The position numbers and the translations under genes are program-made. Shown piece by piece: positions 60,150-64,000 of a stretch of 64,000 nt of DNA. The notes under the pieces were generated by a model that saw nothing but the letters and a program-made list of their open reading frames with translations, was not told the origin of the DNA and did no database searches. The DNA is from Microbacterium arabinogalactanolyticum (lineage in GTDB: Bacteria > Actinomycetota > Actinomycetes > Actinomycetales > Microbacteriaceae). Numbering within the stretch: the stretch's first letter is position 1; the number at the start of each line of letters is the position of its first letter. The stretch lies in the NCBI RefSeq assembly GCF_030268005.1, contig NZ_BRZC01000004.1, forward strand, positions 620,001 to 684,000. The letters run 5' to 3'.

Positions 60150-61223
60150 TCAGAGCTCCGCGTGCAGCGCCCAGAGGCGCTCCGCGGAGCTCGCCCACGA
60201 GAAGGCTCTCGAGCGGTCCGCGGCGAGCACGCGCAGGCGCCGCTCCCCCGCGCCCAGCGCGTCGATGACGGCATCCGGGATCTCGTCCGTCGAGACGATC
60301 GCCGCGCCGTCGGCGAGCACGTCGCGATGCACGCCGGAATCGACCGCGACCAGCGGCACCGACAGCGCCATCGCCTCTACCGCCCGCCAGGGCCACGCCG
60401 AGGCAGCTGACGTCGCGACGAGCGCCGCAGCTCCCCCCAGCACCGCGGCCCGATCCTCGTCGCCCAGCGCACCGCGGATGTGTGCCCGCCGCTCGGGGAG
60501 GCCCGCGGCCGCTGCGACATCGGCCAGCACCGGCTCGGACCCCTCGGGCGCTTCCAGCACCACGGCATCCGCACCGGCCTGAGCGGCGGCGCGGAAGCCC
60601 TGCAGCAGCGAGTCCGCGTCGCCCACGAGCGCGATGTACCGCTCGGGGATCTGCAGGTCCTCGCGACGTCGCGAGGCGTCCGCAGGAACCGCGAAGCCCT
60701 CCGGCGCCGCGCCGGCGATCACGCGGACCCGGTCCCCGAAGCGCCCGAGCTCCCCCAGGCGCTCCGCCATCGAGTGCGACGGCACCACGACCGCATCAGC
60801 GTGCTTGGCCGCACGCTTGAGCATCGCCTTCTGCCAGACCAGCTGCGCCTTGCTCAGCCTCTCGGGCGCCTCCCACGCATCCAGGTCCCACAGGGTCACG
60901 GTGACCTGGTCGTTGTCGTTCGCCCGATCATGGCGCACCAGCGGCGCCATCAGGCTCGGGGCATGGATCAGCCCGCCTCCGACGCCCGGCACGATGCCCA
61001 GCTGCCACGTCGCGGCGAGCTCCTGCCGCCCCAGGGGCAGACCGCGCACGTCCTGCACGCCGCGCACGGGGACCTCGGCACCTCTCGGCACGAGCGCCGA
61101 CACGACGCAGCCTCGGGGTGCGGTGGCGACCAGCCCGGCCGTCAGGGACAGCGCCGCGCGCGCCTGATCCGCGTCCACGATCTGCGACGCCTGATCCAGC
61201 ACCACCCGCAGCTGCACACTCAT
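60150..61223 (-). CDS. GT4-like glycosyltransferase
   Basis: 357-residue GT-B type protein. Blocks: AALSLTAGLVATAPRG, VVVPSHSMAERLGEL, ALVGDADSLLQGFRAA, and AWPWRAVEAMALSVPLVAVD, which keeps one Glu of the usual EX7E. No TM. ATG 6 nt after TAGGCT. Sits between the CWB2 gene and the LCP gene; donor unknown, a mannosyl/rhamnosyl role is possible. Confidence 0.8.
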   Translation of the reverse strand: MSVQLRVVLDQASQIVDADQARAALSLTAGLVATAPRGCVVSALVPRGAEVPVRGVQDVRGLPLGRQELAATWQLGIVPGVGGGLIHAPSLMAPLVRHDRANDNDQVTVTLWDLDAWEAPERLSKAQLVWQKAMLKRAAKHADAVVVPSHSMAERLGELGRFGDRVRVIAGAAPEGFAVPADASRRREDLQIPERYIALVGDADSLLQGFRAAAQAGADAVVLEAPEGSEPVLADVAAAAGLPERRAHIRGALGDEDRAAVLGGAAALVATSAASAWPWRAVEAMALSVPLVAVDSGVHRDVLADGAAIVSTDEIPDAVIDALGAGERRLRVLAADRSRAFSWASSAERLWALHAEL

Positions 61224-61229
61224 AAGGTC

Positions 61230-61235
61230 AGCCTA
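61230..61235 (-). promoter_or_regulatory. Leaderless -10 element for GT at 60150
   Basis: TAGGCT on the minus strand, 6 nt before the ATG. Confidence 0.45.
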
Positions 61236-61281
61236 AGCGAGCCGCTCCGATATACCGGGCGACCGGCCGCCCCCTCCCCGA

Positions 61282-62736
61282 TCAGCCCTCGCTCGGCGCC
61301 TTCGTCGGCGGGTGCAGCGCGTCCTTCACCTTCTCGCGGATCAGGTCGTAGTCGGGGGTCTTCTCCTCGATGCCGTTCTCGGGCGTCAGCTCGATCTGCG
61401 TGACGGGCTGCTTCTTGGCCTTCATCATCAGATCGAAGAACTCCGGCAGCTTGTCCTGCGGCAGGTCTGTGGACGCGAGCGCCGTGCCGGCCTTCATCAC
61501 CTCGGAGAAGTGCGTGAGCACGTTCTCCGGTGTGAACTGCGCGAGGATCGCCTCCTGCAGCTGACGCTGCCGCTTCATGCGGTCGTAGTCGCTCGTGGTG
61601 TACCGCGAGCGGGCGTACCACTGCGCGGTGTCGCCGTTCATGTGCTGCTGACCCGGCTCGATCCAGCCGATCGCCCACTTGTCCACGTCGTGCGCGCCGG
61701 ACCCGGGCGGCGGGCCGCCCTTCGGCAGACGCTCGGTCACGTTGATGTCGACGCCGCCCAGCGCGTCCACGAGATCGGCGAAGCCGTTCATGTCGACGAA
61801 CACGTAATACGGGATCTCGATCCCGAGCACGGCCTCGGCGGCATCCTTGGTCGCCTCGATGCCCGGCGCGGAGCCGTGGGCCTCGGCGTCGGGGTACAGC
61901 GCCTTGCCGCGGTCCTTGCGGCACACCTCGGCGGCGTTGCGGATCTGGTTCATCCAGGCGTTCCAGCCACACGTGCTGGAGCTGTGGGACCTGAATCCGT
62001 CCGGATACAGCTTGTGCATGGGGCTGTCCGCCGGGAACGGCGGGTCGGGCAGCTCACGCGGGATGCCCGTGATCGTCATCGCGCCGGTGGTGGCGTTGAC
62101 GGACACCACCGAGATGCTGTCGAAGCGCATGGAGTCGCGGCCATCGCCGCTGTCGGCACCCAGCAGGAGCACGTTGTAGTAGCCGTCGCTGGGCGGCAGG
62201 CTGGGTCCGCTGTTGCCGAACAGCGCATTCAGCGCGCCCCGGCTGTCCGCGGCGATGTTCGAGGCGTAGACGGCTCCGGAGCCGACCAGCGCGAGCACGA
62301 CGAGGGATGCGATGGGCGCAGCCCAGCGGGTGATCGTGGGCAGCTTCACGAGCCTGAGCAGCCGCAGCGTGTCGACCGTGAGCACGACCCACAGCAGTGC
62401 GTAGGCCAGGCAGAGCACCTGCGCCAGCGTGAGCACGAACCACGACAGGGGTCCGGTCGCCAGCCACACCAGAGTCTGCCGCGCGAACAGGGCGAAACCG
62501 ACCGCGACGATCACCAGGAACCAGCCCAGGAGCGTCGCTCCGAGCCCGAACCTGCCGAGCCGTCGGTTGCCCGCGAGCACCTGCGCGGAGCCGGGGATCA
62601 GCACGTTCAGCACCACGAGCCACCAGGCGCGGCGCCCCATGCTGTGGGAGTCCTGCTGATCCGGGTTGCGGATCGGACGTGACTCGATGAGCGGCCGTGC
62701 GCCCGCCTCAGGGGCGCGCGGAGCCGCCAGGGTCAC
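61282..62736 (-). CDS. LytR-CpsA-Psr (LCP) family glycopolymer transferase
   Basis: 484 residues. Cytoplasmic N-terminus, about four TM segments (38-155), then the LCP domain: [45 protein letters not shown] and [20 protein letters not shown] with the conserved Arg/Asp residues. Transfers glycopolymers from lipid carrier to peptidoglycan. GTG at 62736 overlaps the purE stop (GTGA). At the end of the glycan locus, a natural candidate for anchoring its products. Confidence 0.92.
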   Translation of the reverse strand: MTLAAPRAPEAGARPLIESRPIRNPDQQDSHSMGRRAWWLVVLNVLIPGSAQVLAGNRRLGRFGLGATLLGWFLVIVAVGFALFARQTLVWLATGPLSWFVLTLAQVLCLAYALLWVVLTVDTLRLLRLVKLPTITRWAAPIASLVVLALVGSGAVYASNIAADSRGALNALFGNSGPSLPPSDGYYNVLLLGADSGDGRDSMRFDSISVVSVNATTGAMTITGIPRELPDPPFPADSPMHKLYPDGFRSHSSSTCGWNAWMNQIRNAAEVCRKDRGKALYPDAEAHGSAPGIEATKDAAEAVLGIEIPYYVFVDMNGFADLVDALGGVDINVTERLPKGGPPPGSGAHDVDKWAIGWIEPGQQHMNGDTAQWYARSRYTTSDYDRMKRQRQLQEAILAQFTPENVLTHFSEVMKAGTALASTDLPQDKLPEFFDLMMKAKKQPVTQIELTPENGIEEKTPDYDLIREKVKDALHPPTKAPSEG

Positions 62737-63251
62737 AGCGAGTCCTTCAGCCGCCGGTTCTTCTGCTCCACCTGGCCCTCGAGGTCGCGCGCGTACGCCT
62801 CGACCCGATCCGCCAGCTCGGTGTCGGAGGTGCCCAGGATGCGAGCGGCGAGGATGCCCGCGTTCCGCGCCCCGCCGATGGACACCGTCGCCACCGGGAT
62901 GCCCGCCGGCATCTGCACGATCGACAGCAGGGAGTCCATGCCGTCGAGATAGGCGAGCGGCACCGGCACGCCGACCACGGGCAGCGCCGTCATGGAGGCG
63001 AGCATGCCCGGCAGGTGGGCTGCGCCCCCGGCGCCGGCGATGATCACGCGGATGCCCCGGCCGCGCGCCTCGCGCGCATAGCTCATCAGCTTGTCGGGCG
63101 TGCGGTGTGCCGAGACGACCTCGACCTCGTGCGGGATGCCGAAGTCGGTGAGCGCCTGCGATGCGTCGCTCATCACGCGCCAATCGGAGTCGGAACCCAT
63201 CACGACGCCGACCAGGGGCGAACTCGAGGAATGCAGCGGCTCAGTCACCAT
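62733..63251 (-). CDS. purE: N5-CAIR mutase PurE
   Basis: 172-residue class I PurE: GSDSDW at 19-24, SAHRTP at 47-52, [11 protein letters not shown] and the IQMPAG-like segment. Converts N5-CAIR to CAIR in purine synthesis with PurK. The -10-like TAGCCT ends 3 nt before the ATG but 6 nt before the next codon, GTG 63248, which may be the real leaderless start. Confidence 0.95.
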   Translation of the reverse strand: MVTEPLHSSSSPLVGVVMGSDSDWRVMSDASQALTDFGIPHEVEVVSAHRTPDKLMSYAREARGRGIRVIIAGAGGAAHLPGMLASMTALPVVGVPVPLAYLDGMDSLLSIVQMPAGIPVATVSIGGARNAGILAARILGTSDTELADRVEAYARDLEGQVEQKNRRLKDSL

Positions 63252-63254
63252 GAC

Positions 63255-63260
63255 AGGCTA
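63255..63260 (-). promoter_or_regulatory. Candidate leaderless -10 for purE
   Basis: TAGCCT on the minus strand, in the 65-bp gap after purK. Confidence 0.4.
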
Positions 63261-63316
63261 CGGGGCGCCCCTGTGAGAACGTCGCAACGGCACGCAGTCG
63301 CGCCGTGAGAGCCGGC

Positions 63317-64000
63317 TCAGAGGAACTGCGCGGCAGCGGCGCGTGCGATGTACACGACATCGTCCAGGTCGGAGCCCGCCACGTTGACGTGACCGACCTT
63401 GCGGCCGGGCCGCGGAGCCTTGCCGTAGGTGTGGATCTTCGCCTCGGGATGCTCGGTCATCGCCTGCGAGAACCTGTCCTCCAGGGTGCCGTCCTTCGGC
63501 CCGCCGAGGATGTTCACCATCACGGTCCACGCGGCGCGGGGCTCCGTGCGCCCTAGCGGCAGATCCGCGACGGCGCGCAGGTGCTGCTCGAACTGACCGG
63601 TGACCGCACCGTCCTGGCTCCAGTGACCGCTGTTGTGCGGGCGCATGGCGAGCTCGTTCACGAGGATCCGCTCGTCATCCGTCTCGAACAGCTCGACGGC
63701 CAGCATTCCCGTGACGCCCACGCCCTCGGCGATGGTGCGGCCGATCTGCTCGGCGACCTGCACCAGGCGGGCGCTGGTGCCCGGTGCCGGTGCGATGACC
63801 TCTGCGCACACGCCGTCGCGCTGCACGGTCTCCACGACCGGGTAGGCGACCATCTCGCCACCGGGACGACGAGCGATCTGCTGAGCGAGCTCGCGCGTGA
63901 ACGAGACGAGCTCCTCGGCCAGCAGCGACTCGCCCTCGGTGAGCCCTGCGAACCAGTCTGATGCCTCGTCGCCTGCGCGCACGACGCGCACGCCCTTGCC
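63317..64000 (-). CDS. purK: N5-CAIR synthase PurK (5' part beyond window)
   Basis: C-terminal 227 residues of an ATP-grasp carboxylate-amine ligase. Visible: GKGVRVVR, the ATP-binding VTGMLAVELFETDDERILVNELA, and RPHNSGHWSQDGAVTGQFEQHLRA, a strong PurK signature. Makes N5-CAIR from AIR, ATP and bicarbonate, handing it to PurE. The start lies past position 64000. Confidence 0.95.
   Translation of the reverse strand, partial: GKGVRVVRAGDEASDWFAGLTEGESLLAEELVSFTRELAQQIARRPGGEMVAYPVVETVQRDGVCAEVIAPAPGTSARLVQVAEQIGRTIAEGVGVTGMLAVELFETDDERILVNELAMRPHNSGHWSQDGAVTGQFEQHLRAVADLPLGRTEPRAAWTVMVNILGGPKDGTLEDRFSQAMTEHPEAKIHTYGKAPRPGRKVGHVNVAGSDLDDVVYIARAAAAQFL

Overview
The window is high-GC actinobacterial chromosome, most likely a Microbacterium-type Microbacteriaceae. 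Supporting signs are mtrA-mtrB-lpqB, a WhiB2-type regulator next to manA, DUF3499 and a DUF5719 protein, purK-purE-LCP order, many GTG starts, many ATGA/GTGA stop-start overlaps, and probable leaderless promoters (TAnnnT about 6-8 nt before the start codon). I see no tRNA, rRNA, CRISPR array, insertion sequence or prophage gene.

Layout. (1) 1-3975: lpqB (cut by the window edge), mtrB and mtrA, the envelope-stress two-component operon. (2) 4145-15502: a membrane/MoxR module (proline-tyrosine-tailed membrane protein, DUF4129, DUF4350, MoxR ATPase, DUF58, SpoIIM, RDD). A self-contained oxidative-stress block (katG, furA, aquaporin; 9927-13582) sits in its middle, bounded by two strong hairpin terminators. 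(3) 15548-18494: a MacAB-type efflux operon. (4) 18642-25602: DUF3499, a small metallopeptidase-family protein, DUF5719, a giant glycosyltransferase, whiB2 and manA, an order resembling the mycobacterial Rv3255c-Rv3260c neighbourhood. (5) 25732-61223: a surface-glycan locus of about 35 kb. (6) 61282-64000: an LCP-family glycopolymer transferase, purE and partial purK.

The glycan locus carries at least two assembly lines. The first is a galactofuranose line: galE, glf (UDP-galactopyranose mutase), glfT1- and glfT2-type galactofuranosyltransferases and a Wzm/Wzt exporter. The second, and the most interesting part of the window, is a predicted route to an amidinated diaminomannuronic acid. Its parts are a UDP-sugar dehydrogenase (WbpA role), Gfo/Idh oxidoreductase (WbpB role), DegT aminotransferase (WbpE role), hexapeptide acetyltransferase (WbpD role), a WbpI-type 2-epimerase, and the WbuX/WbuY/WbuZ amidotransferase trio. 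Such a set would make UDP-ManNAc3NAcA and convert one acetamido group to acetamidino, as in some Pseudomonas O antigens. Around it lie three paralogous GT4-like transferases, a fused ABC flippase, two O-antigen-polymerase-like proteins, a second Wzm/Wzt exporter, a DUF6541 membrane protein, further glycosyltransferases, and two secreted proteins with CWB2 cell-wall-binding repeats. One of those has an N-terminal domain that may be muralytic. The LCP protein at 61282 is a candidate for attaching finished polymers to peptidoglycan.

Functions are assigned from motifs, lengths and gene context read by eye; no database search was run.
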